Positions 9,201-15,882 of a stretch of DNA of 64,000 nt are shown piece after piece (the stretch's first letter is position 1; each line of letters begins with the position of its first letter). Position numbers and translations under genes: made by a program. This DNA is from Streptomyces spinosus. GTDB taxonomy: Bacteria > Actinomycetota > Actinomycetes > Streptomycetales > Streptomycetaceae. The stretch is from positions 62,001-126,000 of the forward strand of contig NZ_JAINRC010000012.1 in NCBI RefSeq assembly GCF_020400655.1. Reading direction: 5' to 3'. The notes under the pieces are model-generated. The model saw only the letters and a list, made by a program, of their open reading frames with translations, was not told where the DNA came from and searched no databases.

Positions 9201-9816
9201 GTTCCTCCAGGAACTGGGCGTGGTCTCCGCGCGCCGGCTGCGCGAGGCCCGGCACGGCGAGACCGTGCTGGTCGCGGGCGCCAAGGCGGCCACCCAGACC
9301 CCGCCGATCCGCTCCGGCAAGCGGGTCATCTTCTCCACCCTGGACGACGGGACGGGACTGGTGGACCTGGCCTTCTTCGACGACTCGCACGACGCCTGCG
9401 CCCACACCGTCTTCCACTCCTGGCTGCTGCTGGTGCGCGGAGTGGTGCAGCGGCGCGGTCCGCGCAGCCTGAGCGTGGTGGGCTCCGCCGCCTGGAACCT
9501 CGCCGAACTGGTGGAGGTGCGCCGGGAGGAGGGACTCGACGGGGTCGCGGCCCGGCTGGCCGGACCGTCCGGCGCGGACGGCTCGCCGGACGGGGACGAC
9601 GACGGTGCGCTGCGGGCCCGGCTCGCCGGTTCCGAGGGGCTGCCCGCGCCGGCCGGCTCCGCGGCCCGTGACCGGATGGCGGACCGGACGATCCGCATGC
9701 CCACGGGGTACGAGATGCACCCCTGGGCCGATCTGCGGCCCGCGGGCCAGGACGCCGCGCAAGGGCCGGCGTCGATAAGGAAGTTGTGGCACCAGAGCCC
9801 GGGGAGTGCGGGATGA
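6295..9816 (+). CDS. dnaE2: Error-prone DNA polymerase III alpha subunit DnaE2 (ImuC)
   Basis: 1173 aa C-family polymerase for translesion synthesis. Order: N-terminal PHP domain (HLRTVSGFSLRYGASHP, LTDRD), palm with metal ligands in LPDIDIDVES (D419/D421) and D577 in LKLDVLG, fingers, helix-hairpin-helix region, and OB fold (about residues 985-1055, RVIFSTLDDGTG). Length fits DnaE2 rather than replicative DnaE. GTG 6295 is preferred because GGGAGG ends 5 nt upstream; GTG 6280 is an alternative. The LexA box and coupling (ATGA) to the Y-family gene downstream match the SOS mutasome arrangement. Confidence 0.93.
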   Translation: MPGFAHLRTVSGFSLRYGASHPERLAERASERGMDALALTDRDTLAGAVRFAKACAGAGVRPLFGVDLAVATAESVRRDRRRTPVRGGAFVDESAPRVTFLARDGARGWAGLCRLVTAAHEGGGTPLLPWAGQHGDGLVVLLGPGSDVGRALAAGRPDRAAELLAPWREIHGDALRLEAVWHGRTGTGAGSLRLAARTVGFAAEQGVRPVLSNAVRYADPGTGPVADVLDAARRLVPVDPRGELDSGEAWLKDPQTMLGVAERVVEAAGFRRETAHRLLEQTLATAAECRVDPEDDLGIGTVHFPEAHLVGAGRRTAQRALASRAAEGMLRLGYGGRRAYWERMHQELDIIAHHGFASYFLTVAQVVDDVRDMGIRVAARGSGAGSLVNHLLGIAHADPVEHGLLMERFLSKERVVLPDIDIDVESARRLEVYRAIIGRFGTERVATVSMPETYRVRHAIRDVGAALSMDPAEIDRIAKSFPHIRARDARAALEELPELKRLAGELQREGEKYGRLWELVEALDALPRGTAMHPCGVLLSDASLLARTPVVPTSGEGLPMSQFDKEDVEDLGLLKLDVLGVRMQSAMAHAVAEVERVSGERIDLDAVEPGDPETYRLIRSAETLGCFQIESPGQRDLVGRLQPAGFHDLVVDISLFRPGPVAADMVRPFIEARHGRAPVRYPHPDLEEPLKGTYGVVVFHEQIIDIVSIMTGCGRGEADRVRRGLSDPESQGRIGVWFAQRAAAKGYDAETIRRTWEIVEAFGSYGFCKAHAVAFAVPTYQSAWLKAHHPAAFYAGLLTHDPGMYPKRLLLADARRRGVPVLPLDVNVSGVAHRIELVSESPAVWGLRLALCDVHGISEAEAERIADGQPYSSLVDFWERARPSRPLAGRLAQVGALDAFGANRRDLQLHLTELHRGARGGGGGQLPLAGGRKTAPAGLPDLTSAERLSAELGVLSMDASRNLMDDHREFLQELGVVSARRLREARHGETVLVAGAKAATQTPPIRSGKRVIFSTLDDGTGLVDLAFFDDSHDACAHTVFHSWLLLVRGVVQRRGPRSLSVVGSAAWNLAELVEVRREEGLDGVAARLAGPSGADGSPDGDDDGALRARLAGSEGLPAPAGSAARDRMADRTIRMPTGYEMHPWADLRPAGQDAAQGPASIRKLWHQSPGSAG

Positions 9817-10811
9817 CCATCCTCTGCGTACGTTTCCAGCTGCCGCCGGTGCGCGAGGCCGCCCTGCCGGAACTGCTCGGGCTGCTGGAGGAGTTCACAC
9901 CGGTCGTGGAGGCGCTGCCGCCGGACGGGGCGCTGGCCGATCTGCGCGGCGCCGAGCGGTACTTCGGGCGCGACGCGGTGGAGCTGGCCTCGGTGATCCG
10001 GGTGCGGGCCCTCGCGCGCTACGGCGTCGACTGCGCGATCGGCGCCGGGCCGGGCCCGATGCTGGCCCGCGTGGCGCTGCGCCACGCCCGGCCCGGGGTG
10101 ACCTGCGCGGTGCCCGAGGACGCGGTCGCCGATTTCCTCGCCGGCAAGCCCGTCGCCGCGCTGCCCGGCGTCGGCGCGGCGACCGCCCGCACCCTGGACG
10201 AGTACGGCCTGGACACCCTGGGCCGGGTCGCCGCCGCGCCGCTGTCCACGCTCCAGCGGCTGATCGGCGCCAAGGCGGGCCGGGAGCTGCGGGAGAAGGC
10301 GAGCGGCATCGACCGCGGCCGGGTCGTCCCGAACGCCGTCTCACGGTCGCTGGTGACGGAACGGGCCTTCGGCATCGACGAGTTGGATCCCGGCCGGCAC
10401 CGCCGGGCGCTGCTCTCGGCCGCCGAGGAGATCGGCTCCCGGCTGCGCGCGGTGGAGAAGGTCTGCCGCACCCTGACCCTCACCGTGCGCTACGCCGACC
10501 GCTCCTCGACCACCCGCAGCCGCACCCTGCGGGAGCCGACCGCGCACTCCGCGGACCTGACCAGGGCGGCCTACGGCATGTACGAGGCGCTCGGCCTGCA
10601 ACGCGCCCGGGTCCGCGCGCTCGCCCTGCGCGCCGAGGGGCTGACCTCCGCCGAACAGGCCTCCCACCAGCTCACCTTCGACCCCGTGGACGAGAAGGTC
10701 CGCCGTGTCGAGGAGGTCGCGGACCGGGTACGGGCGAAGTTCGGGCCGCGGGCGGTGGTGCCGGGGACGCTGGCCCTGGCGTGCGCCCCCAGCCGGCCCA
10801 CGGCCGCGTGA
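9813..10811 (+). CDS. imuB: Y-family polymerase-like protein, ImuB type (catalytic acids lost)
   Basis: 332 aa. The middle and C-terminal parts match DinB/UmuC: palm region GVDCAIGAGPGPMLARVALRHA, helix-hairpin-helix ALPGVGAATARTLDEYGLDTLG, little-finger domain and a late QLTF segment resembling a beta-clamp motif. The N-terminal HVDMDAFF catalytic motif is replaced by MTILCVRFQLP, and the palm SxDE signature reads PPDGAL (Glu lost). That fits ImuB, an inactive adaptor linking DnaE2 to the clamp, rather than an active Pol IV. No ImuA homologue is adjacent. Starts inside the dnaE2 stop. Confidence 0.82.
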   Translation: MTILCVRFQLPPVREAALPELLGLLEEFTPVVEALPPDGALADLRGAERYFGRDAVELASVIRVRALARYGVDCAIGAGPGPMLARVALRHARPGVTCAVPEDAVADFLAGKPVAALPGVGAATARTLDEYGLDTLGRVAAAPLSTLQRLIGAKAGRELREKASGIDRGRVVPNAVSRSLVTERAFGIDELDPGRHRRALLSAAEEIGSRLRAVEKVCRTLTLTVRYADRSSTTRSRTLREPTAHSADLTRAAYGMYEALGLQRARVRALALRAEGLTSAEQASHQLTFDPVDEKVRRVEEVADRVRAKFGPRAVVPGTLALACAPSRPTAA

Positions 10812-10817
10812 GGCGAG

Positions 10818-10853
10818 CGCCGTCGGCCGGCCGTGCCGCCAGGCCGAACGGCG
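10818..10853 (+). terminator. Terminator of the dnaE2-imuB operon
   Basis: CGCCGT+CGGCC (10818-10828) pairs with GGCCG+ACGGCG (10842-10853, one bulged A), starting 7 nt after the imuB stop. Confidence 0.6.
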
Positions 10854-10998
10854 AAGGCCCGGGTGCGCACCTCCGACGTCCCGGCCGGCGCCACCGTCAC
10901 CGGCTCGCCCCGGCCGCCGTCACCGAGCCGGCCGCGCACCCCGGGTGACCAAGCGGGCGGCGAGCGCCCCCGGTCGTCGCCGGGAGTTTTTACTGACG

Positions 10999-11033
10999 CG
11001 TAACTTCACACGTGCGCTACTCGCCCGTAACTT
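10999..11033 (+). promoter_or_regulatory. Direct repeat CGTAACTT upstream of lipase
   Basis: CGTAACTT occurs at 10999-11006 and 11026-11033 (27-bp period), each followed by an S-AC trinucleotide. Together with the palindrome at 11053 this is the only recognisable content of the 10854-11111 intergenic stretch. Candidate activator binding site. Confidence 0.4.
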
Positions 11034-11052
11034 GACGAGTGAACAGCATCCC

Positions 11053-11066
11053 GTGATCCGGATCAC
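11053..11066. promoter_or_regulatory. CRP-like perfect palindrome upstream of lipase
   Basis: GTGATCCGGATCAC is a perfect 14-bp palindrome; with flanks (CGTGA-N6-TCACA) it matches the CRP/FNR-type TGTGA-N6-TCACA pattern at 9 of 10 positions. It lies 46 bp before the lipase ATG. Confidence 0.5.
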
Positions 11067-11111
11067 AGGGTTAGGCCGTGCACCTCCCGTGAGCCGCAAG
11101 GAGATCACACG

Positions 11112-11972
11112 ATGCTGCCCTGGAAACGCGCGCTCAGACCCCTCGCCGCCCTGCTCCTCACCGCCGCCGTCGCCGTCGTGCCGGCCGCCACCGCCAGCGC
11201 CTCGGACGCTCCCCACTCCGGCTGGAACGACTACTCCTGCCGGCCCTCCGCCGCCCACCCCCGCCCCGTCGTCCTCGTCCACGGCACCCTGGGCAACTCG
11301 GTCGACAACTGGCTCGGCCTCGCCCCCTATCTGCAGAGCCGCGGATACTGCGTCTACTCCCTCGACTACGGCCAACTGCCCGGCGTCCCCCTCTTCCACG
11401 GCCTCGGCCCCATCGACGCGTCGGCCGGGCAACTGGCCGCCTTCGTCGACAAGGTGCTCGCCGCGACCGGCGCCGCCAAGGCCGACCTGGTCGGCCACTC
11501 CCAGGGCGGCATGATGCCCCGCTACTACCTGAAGTTCCTCGGCGGAGCCGCCAAGGTGAACGCCCTCGTCGGCATCGCCCCCGACAACCACGGCACCGAC
11601 CTGGACGGCCTCACCCACCTGCTGCCGTACTTCCCCGGCGCCGAGGACCTGCTCAAGGCCACCACCCCCGGCCTCGCCGACCAGATCACCGGCTCCGCCT
11701 TCCTCACCAAGCTCAACGCGGGCGGCGACACCGTCCCCGGAGTGCGCTACACGGTCATCGCCAGCCAGTACGACGAGGTGGTCACCCCCTGGCGCACCCA
11801 GTACCTGAACGGTTCCGGCGTCCGCAACGTCCTGCTCCAGGACCTGTGCCCGCTCGACCTCTCCGAGCACCTCGCGATCGGCCTGACCGACCGGATCGCC
11901 TTCCACGAGGTGGCCAACGCGCTCGACCCGGCCCACGCCACCGCCACCACCTGCGCGTCCGTCTTCAGCTGA
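11112..11972 (+). CDS. Secreted lipase/esterase, alpha/beta hydrolase (lipase class 2)
   Basis: 286 aa. Signal peptide with AxA cleavage near residue 30 (ATASA). Alpha/beta hydrolase features: oxyanion strand VVLVHGTLGN, nucleophile elbow GHSQGG with S130, likely acid D221 (SQYDE), catalytic H253 (SEHLAIG). Cysteines C43/C80 and C246/C282 could form disulfides of an exported enzyme. AAGGAG precedes ATG 11112. Expected to hydrolyse extracellular acylglycerols. Single gene, with candidate activator sites upstream and a very strong terminator downstream. Confidence 0.9.
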   Translation: MLPWKRALRPLAALLLTAAVAVVPAATASASDAPHSGWNDYSCRPSAAHPRPVVLVHGTLGNSVDNWLGLAPYLQSRGYCVYSLDYGQLPGVPLFHGLGPIDASAGQLAAFVDKVLAATGAAKADLVGHSQGGMMPRYYLKFLGGAAKVNALVGIAPDNHGTDLDGLTHLLPYFPGAEDLLKATTPGLADQITGSAFLTKLNAGGDTVPGVRYTVIASQYDEVVTPWRTQYLNGSGVRNVLLQDLCPLDLSEHLAIGLTDRIAFHEVANALDPAHATATTCASVFS

Positions 11973-11980
11973 GGGCCCGC

Positions 11981-12017
11981 CGGGGTCTGTCCGGCCTGAG
12001 CCGCCGGACAGACCCCG
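11981..12017. terminator. Strong hairpin terminator after lipase (bidirectional)
   Basis: CGGGGTCTGTCCGGC pairs perfectly over 15 bp with GCCGGACAGACCCCG, loop of 7 nt, 9 nt after the lipase stop. It would also end a transcript entering from the right. Confidence 0.85.
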
Positions 12018-12157
12018 AAACCCTCGTCGGCGCTGACCGCCGGACACACGGCGCGCGGGCACGCGGAACCTTTCCGAACGGTCCGTGGGACGGGCTCGGG
12101 TCCCGTGGGGTGATCCGAAACTAACCCCGGGGAACCGGCTGGGGACGGGCGGAGAAG

Positions 12158-12201
12158 ATCTTTATGGTCCGCTTAAGGAAGCGCTCAGACTGCGCTCAGG
12201 T
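12158..12201 (-). promoter_or_regulatory. Response-regulator-like direct repeats with minus-strand -10
   Basis: GCTTAAGG (12171), GCGCTCAG (12181) and GCGCTCAG (12192) repeat with 11-12-bp spacing, as expected for an OmpR-family regulator. On the minus strand they lie just upstream of CATAAA (12166-12161), a possible -10. The 12018-12262 stretch has no recognisable protein gene; the transcript would run into the 11981-12017 hairpin. Confidence 0.35.
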
Positions 12202-12262
12202 GCAGGGCGTGCCGACACGGCCGACGTGATCGCGGGAGCGGCTGTGCCGGGGCGGCGCCGTG

Positions 12263-12397
12263 TCAGCCCTCGGGCCACCAGGTGCGGGCGATGTCCTTGC
12301 GCACCTCGGGGCGCCCCGCGGGGAGCTCCTCCGCCCGGTCGCGGATCCGGCGGCTGTCCGTCCTCTTCAGGGGCTTCTGCACGGTCGTACGGCGCAT
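12263..12397 (-). CDS. Small conserved-type basic protein, 44 aa
   Basis: 44 aa beginning MRRTTVQKPLKRTDSRR and ending IARTWWPEG. AAGGAGG lies 4-5 nt before the ATG, an excellent ribosome-binding site; codon third positions are almost all G/C. No signal peptide or membrane segment; N-terminus strongly basic, C-terminus with a WW pair. I recall similar short unnamed proteins in Streptomyces but know no function. Divergent from the methyltransferase gene at 12536. The small size makes it easy to miss. Confidence 0.7.
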   Translation of the reverse strand: MRRTTVQKPLKRTDSRRIRDRAEELPAGRPEVRKDIARTWWPEG

Positions 12398-12535
12398 GGC
12401 TGCCTCCTTCAGTGCCTACCGGGTTCCGCGTTGTCACGGAGGTAGACGCTTTCGGCGAGAGTTCCTCATCCGTGCCGGTTTGTCAGTGGCGGCTGTCACG
12501 TCCGCGCTGTCAGTGGCCTGTGTCACCCTCTGGGC

Positions 12536-13156
12536 ATGACGAGCGAGAACACGCACAGGGATGCGGCTGCCCCGGAAGCGGACTGGGATGCGCGGGCCGC
12601 CGCCTTCGACGACGAACCCGACCACGGCCTGCGCGACCCCGAGGTGCGCGCGGCCTGGGCCGACCGGCTGCGGAGCTGGCTGCCCGGGCACGGCGCGGAC
12701 GTCCTCGACCTCGGCTGCGGCACCGGCAGCCTGTCACTCCTCGCCTGCGAACAGGGGCACCGGGTGACCGGTGTCGACCGGTCCCCGGCGATGGCCGGGC
12801 GGGCCCGGGCCAAGCTCGCCGGGCACCCCGCGACGATCCTGTGCGGGGACGCCACGGCCCCGCCGGTGGGGGAGCGGCGCTTCGACGTGGTCCTCGTACG
12901 GCATGTGCTGTGGGCGCTGCCGGACCCGGCCGGGGCGTTGCGGCACTGGCGGGAGCTGCTGCTTCCCCAAGGCCGGTTCGTGCTGGTCGAGGGCGTGTGG
13001 GGGACTCTCAGCCCGGTCGGTGTACCGGCCGCCCGGCTCACCGCCCTGCTGGAGCCGCTGAGCCGGGACGTGCGCGTGGAGCCACTGTCCGGCGACTCCC
13101 TGCTGTGGGGCAAGGACGTGGACGACGAGCGGTACGCCGTGGTGGCCACCGTGTGA
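12536..13156 (+). CDS. Class I SAM-dependent methyltransferase
   Basis: 206 aa. SAM-binding motif I VLDLGCGTGSLSLL (residues about 56-69), acidic end of strand 2 in VTGVDRS, motif II/III region ILCGDATAPP and FDVVLVRHVLWALPDP. Methyltransf_11/25 type; substrate unknown. No ribosome-binding site precedes ATG 12536, so it may be leaderless. Upstream DNA has TGTCAGTGGC twice (12481 and 12508, 27-bp period). It lies between the divergent small gene and the convergent DUF402 gene. Confidence 0.85.
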   Translation: MTSENTHRDAAAPEADWDARAAAFDDEPDHGLRDPEVRAAWADRLRSWLPGHGADVLDLGCGTGSLSLLACEQGHRVTGVDRSPAMAGRARAKLAGHPATILCGDATAPPVGERRFDVVLVRHVLWALPDPAGALRHWRELLLPQGRFVLVEGVWGTLSPVGVPAARLTALLEPLSRDVRVEPLSGDSLLWGKDVDDERYAVVATV

Positions 13157-13178
13157 CCCCGGGCGGCCGGGCCGGCGG

Positions 13179-13679
13179 TCAGGCCAGCAGCTCCGCGAAG
13201 CCGTCGGGGCGGACCGCCATCGCCTCCAGCGCGTCGAGGGCCGCCACCGCGGCGGCCGCGGCCCGCGGGTCCGCCTCAGCGAGACCGCTCCCGGCGAACT
13301 CGTCCTCGTCCAGACGCCGTACGTCCCGCCCGTCCGCGGAGCGCCACAGGTCCAGGTCGAGATCCTCCACGACCAGCTCCGTGCCGGTGCGGACCGCGGG
13401 ACGCGTGACGTCGCAGTACCAGCCCTTGACCGAGCCGTCCGCCGCGCGGACCTCCTTCACCGAGTACCACCGGTCCCGCCAGTAGTACTCGGTGAACACG
13501 TCACCGGGCTCGAACCGCACGAACCCGAAGTCCCGCACCCCCGTACCCGCCCAGGGCGCGCGCACGGCGATCCGGTCGCCGTCGTCGCCGAGCAGTTCCG
13601 CCGGGTAACGGATCTTCGTACGGCCCGCCTTGACCAGGACGACCTCCAGCCGGGCCGGCTCAGCCGAGTTCGCGGACAT
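13179..13679 (-). CDS. DUF402 domain protein
   Basis: 166 aa. The DUF402 core is visible: DVFTEYYWRDRWYSVKEVR, then KGWYCDVTRPA and the acidic run LVVEDLDLDLW, features of the FomD-like phosphatase superfamily where the acidic residues bind metal. Ala-rich helical C-terminus. GGAGG before ATG 13679. Its start lies inside the end of the GNAT gene (20-bp overlap), so the two are one transcript. Phosphatase-like activity is family-based inference. Confidence 0.85.
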   Translation of the reverse strand: MSANSAEPARLEVVLVKAGRTKIRYPAELLGDDGDRIAVRAPWAGTGVRDFGFVRFEPGDVFTEYYWRDRWYSVKEVRAADGSVKGWYCDVTRPAVRTGTELVVEDLDLDLWRSADGRDVRRLDEDEFAGSGLAEADPRAAAAAVAALDALEAMAVRPDGFAELLA

Positions 13680-14589
13680 AGCGCACCTCCGTAGCGCAGA
13701 CCTGGTACCCGAGCCACTCGTTGACCGCGATCATGGGAGCGTTGCCGGTGTCGTTGCCCGTGAAGGCCTCGGTGACCCCGGCGGCGCGGGCCCGGTGCAG
13801 CGAGTGGGCCTTGGTGAGCTTGGCCAGACCGCGGCCGCGGTGGGCGCGGGCGGTGCCGGTCATCGCCGTGGAGTAGCGGCCGTCGCCGTCGGTGTAGGCC
13901 ACGGTGAAGGCGACCGGACGGCCCTCGACACAGGCGGCCGTGGTCAGCTCCCGGTCCAGCAGCGGGTGGTGCCAGCTCTGCGCGAGCCAGGCGTCGTAGT
14001 CCGTGAACTCGTAGTCCACGTCGCCCGGTTCGTCGAGCACCGTCTCCGCGTCCAGTTCGAACAGCGGCCGGGGATCGTCCGCGAAGTCGGCGGCCGTGCG
14101 CAGTTCGACGCCGGGCGGCACCTCCGGCAGCGGCGGCAGCGTGCCGTGCGCCACGTCCAGCCGGAGGAAGTGCGCGGTACGGCCCCGCCGGTAGCCGCGC
14201 CGCTCGGCGAAGGCCTGGTTGGCCGGCTCGTCCAGCGCCCAGGCGAACAGCTTGGTCGCGCCCACCTCCGCGAGGTACTCCTCGGCGGCCCGGACCAGAA
14301 GCCGGCCGGCACCGCGGCGGGTCCGGTCCGGGCGGACGTAGACGTTGAGGGCGCCCAGGCCGGGCTCCGGGCTGTCCGGGATCAGGTGCACCTGTGCCGT
14401 GCCGGTGATCTCGCCGTCCTCCTCCGCGACGAGCGGCCGGAAGCGGGCGTCCGGGTGCGTATGGGCCACCGTGTGCCTGACCGAGTCCGGTGTGAACAGG
14501 ATGTACGGCAGGGCGAGGCGGCGGACGCGGGCGAAGCCCTCGGCGTCCGCGGGGACGTCGGGGCGCAGGGGGCGCACGAGGACGGTCAT
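13660..14589 (-). CDS. Tandem GNAT acetyltransferase
   Basis: 309 aa with two GNAT folds, an arrangement like mycothiol synthase. Acetyl-CoA motifs: VRPDRTRRGAGRLLVRAA in the first half and ARAHRGRGLAKLTKAHSL in the second, followed by TGNDTGNAPMIAVNEWLGY. Substrate unknown. No Shine-Dalgarno; TACGGT (14603-14598) lies 8 nt before the ATG, suggesting a leaderless transcript. First gene of a two-gene unit with the DUF402 gene; divergent from the GntR gene. Confidence 0.85.
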   Translation of the reverse strand: MTVLVRPLRPDVPADAEGFARVRRLALPYILFTPDSVRHTVAHTHPDARFRPLVAEEDGEITGTAQVHLIPDSPEPGLGALNVYVRPDRTRRGAGRLLVRAAEEYLAEVGATKLFAWALDEPANQAFAERRGYRRGRTAHFLRLDVAHGTLPPLPEVPPGVELRTAADFADDPRPLFELDAETVLDEPGDVDYEFTDYDAWLAQSWHHPLLDRELTTAACVEGRPVAFTVAYTDGDGRYSTAMTGTARAHRGRGLAKLTKAHSLHRARAAGVTEAFTGNDTGNAPMIAVNEWLGYQVCATEVRYVRELG

Positions 14590-14661
14590 GAGGAGGCACC
14601 GTACGGGCCGGGAGGACCGGGGTGCCTCTCATTTTCCGGCGGGTGCGGGACAATCGCCCGT

Positions 14662-15033
14662 GTGAGCCTGAAGATCCGCATCGATGACAGCGCGCCCCCG
14701 TACGAGCAGGTGCGGGCGCAGATCTCCGAGCAGGCGCGGTCCGGCGCGCTCCCGGTGGGGTACCGGCTGCCGACCGTGCGGGGGCTGGCCGAGTCCCTCG
14801 GGCTCGCGGTGAACACGGTGGCGAAGGCGTACCGGGCGCTGGAGGGCGACGGGGTGATCGAGACGCGGGGGCGCAACGGCACGTTCGTGGCCGCCGCCGG
14901 CTCGGCCGCGGTACGGGAGGCCGCCCTGGCCGCCCAGGCGTACGTCGAGCGTGTGCGGCGGCTCGGGCTCGCCGAGGACGAGGCGCTGGGCGCCGTGCGG
15001 GATGCCCTGCGGGCCGCCTACGGACAGGGCTGA
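14662..15033 (+). CDS. GntR-family regulator, YtrA type
   Basis: 123 aa. Winged helix-turn-helix in the N-terminal 70 residues: PPYEQVRAQISEQA, LPTVRGLAESLGLAVNTVAKAYRALEGDG, GRNGTF. There is no ligand-binding domain, only a short helical dimerisation tail, as in YtrA regulators of ABC operons; no ABC operon adjoins. Start GTG 14662 has no ribosome-binding site, and GACAAT (14649-14654) stands 7 nt before it, consistent with a leaderless transcript. Confidence 0.88.
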   Translation: MSLKIRIDDSAPPYEQVRAQISEQARSGALPVGYRLPTVRGLAESLGLAVNTVAKAYRALEGDGVIETRGRNGTFVAAAGSAAVREAALAAQAYVERVRRLGLAEDEALGAVRDALRAAYGQG

Positions 15034-15096
15034 GGCGAAGCGGGACACGGGCGACGGGAAGGGTGAGCGGCGCGGACGTCCCGGCCGGACGGGGGA

Positions 15097-15867
15097 TCAG
15101 CCCAGCCCCGCCGGCTCCGGTGTCCTCGTCACCGTCAGGCCCGCCCGGCGCGCCGCCCGGGCGAACGCCACCGCGTCCTGGACCGCCGCGCCCCCGGGGT
15201 CGTTGTTGAAGTACGCGTACACGTCCTCGGTGCCGGACCAGGTCGTCGCGACACGGTCCACCCAGGTCTCCAGCGAGCGGCGGCCGTAGCGCGGCCAGGG
15301 CCGGGCGCGGCCCTGGTGGAAGCGGACGTAGCCCCAGCCGGCGGTGCGCCACAGCGGGGTGACCGGGCGGGCGAGGACGTCCGCCCAGCACAGGGCCGCG
15401 CCACGGGACGCCAGCACCTCGCGCACCTCGCCCGTCCACCAGGAGTCGTGGCGGGGCTCCACCGCGACCCTCGTACCGGCCGGGAAACAGGCCAGGCAGG
15501 CGTCCAGCAGCGGCGGATCGGCGCGCAGGGTGGGCGGCAGCTGGAGGAGGACCGGGCCCAGGCGGTCGCCGAGGCCCGCCGCGTGGGTCATCAGGCGGTG
15601 CACGGGTTCCCCGGGGTCCCTGAGCCGCTTGATGTGGGTGAGGAACCGGCTGGCCTTGACCGCGACCACGAAGTCCGGCGGGACCCGGACGCGCCAGGCG
15701 GCGAAGGTGTCGTACGACGGCAGCCGGTAGAACGCGTTGTTGATCTCCACGGTGGAGAACAGCCGGGTGTACTCCTCCAGCCACAGCCGCGCCGGCACCC
15801 CGGCCGGGTACACCCGGTCCCGCCAGTCCTTGTACTGCCACCCCGACGTGCCGACGAACAGGGTCAT
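15097..15867 (-). CDS. DUF72 family TIM-barrel protein
   Basis: 256 aa. Diagnostic DUF72 start VGTSGWQYKDWRDRVYP, then TVEINNAFYRLP, VVAVKASRFLTH, RVAVEPRHDSWW and the C-terminal DVYAYFNNDPGGAAVQDA. The family has a TIM barrel-like fold of unknown activity, common in Streptomyces. GAGG before ATG 15867. It follows the AAA ATPase gene on the same strand with 15 bp between them. Confidence 0.9.
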   Translation of the reverse strand: MTLFVGTSGWQYKDWRDRVYPAGVPARLWLEEYTRLFSTVEINNAFYRLPSYDTFAAWRVRVPPDFVVAVKASRFLTHIKRLRDPGEPVHRLMTHAAGLGDRLGPVLLQLPPTLRADPPLLDACLACFPAGTRVAVEPRHDSWWTGEVREVLASRGAALCWADVLARPVTPLWRTAGWGYVRFHQGRARPWPRYGRRSLETWVDRVATTWSGTEDVYAYFNNDPGGAAVQDAVAFARAARRAGLTVTRTPEPAGLG

Positions 15868-15882
15868 ACCCTCATCAAAGCA

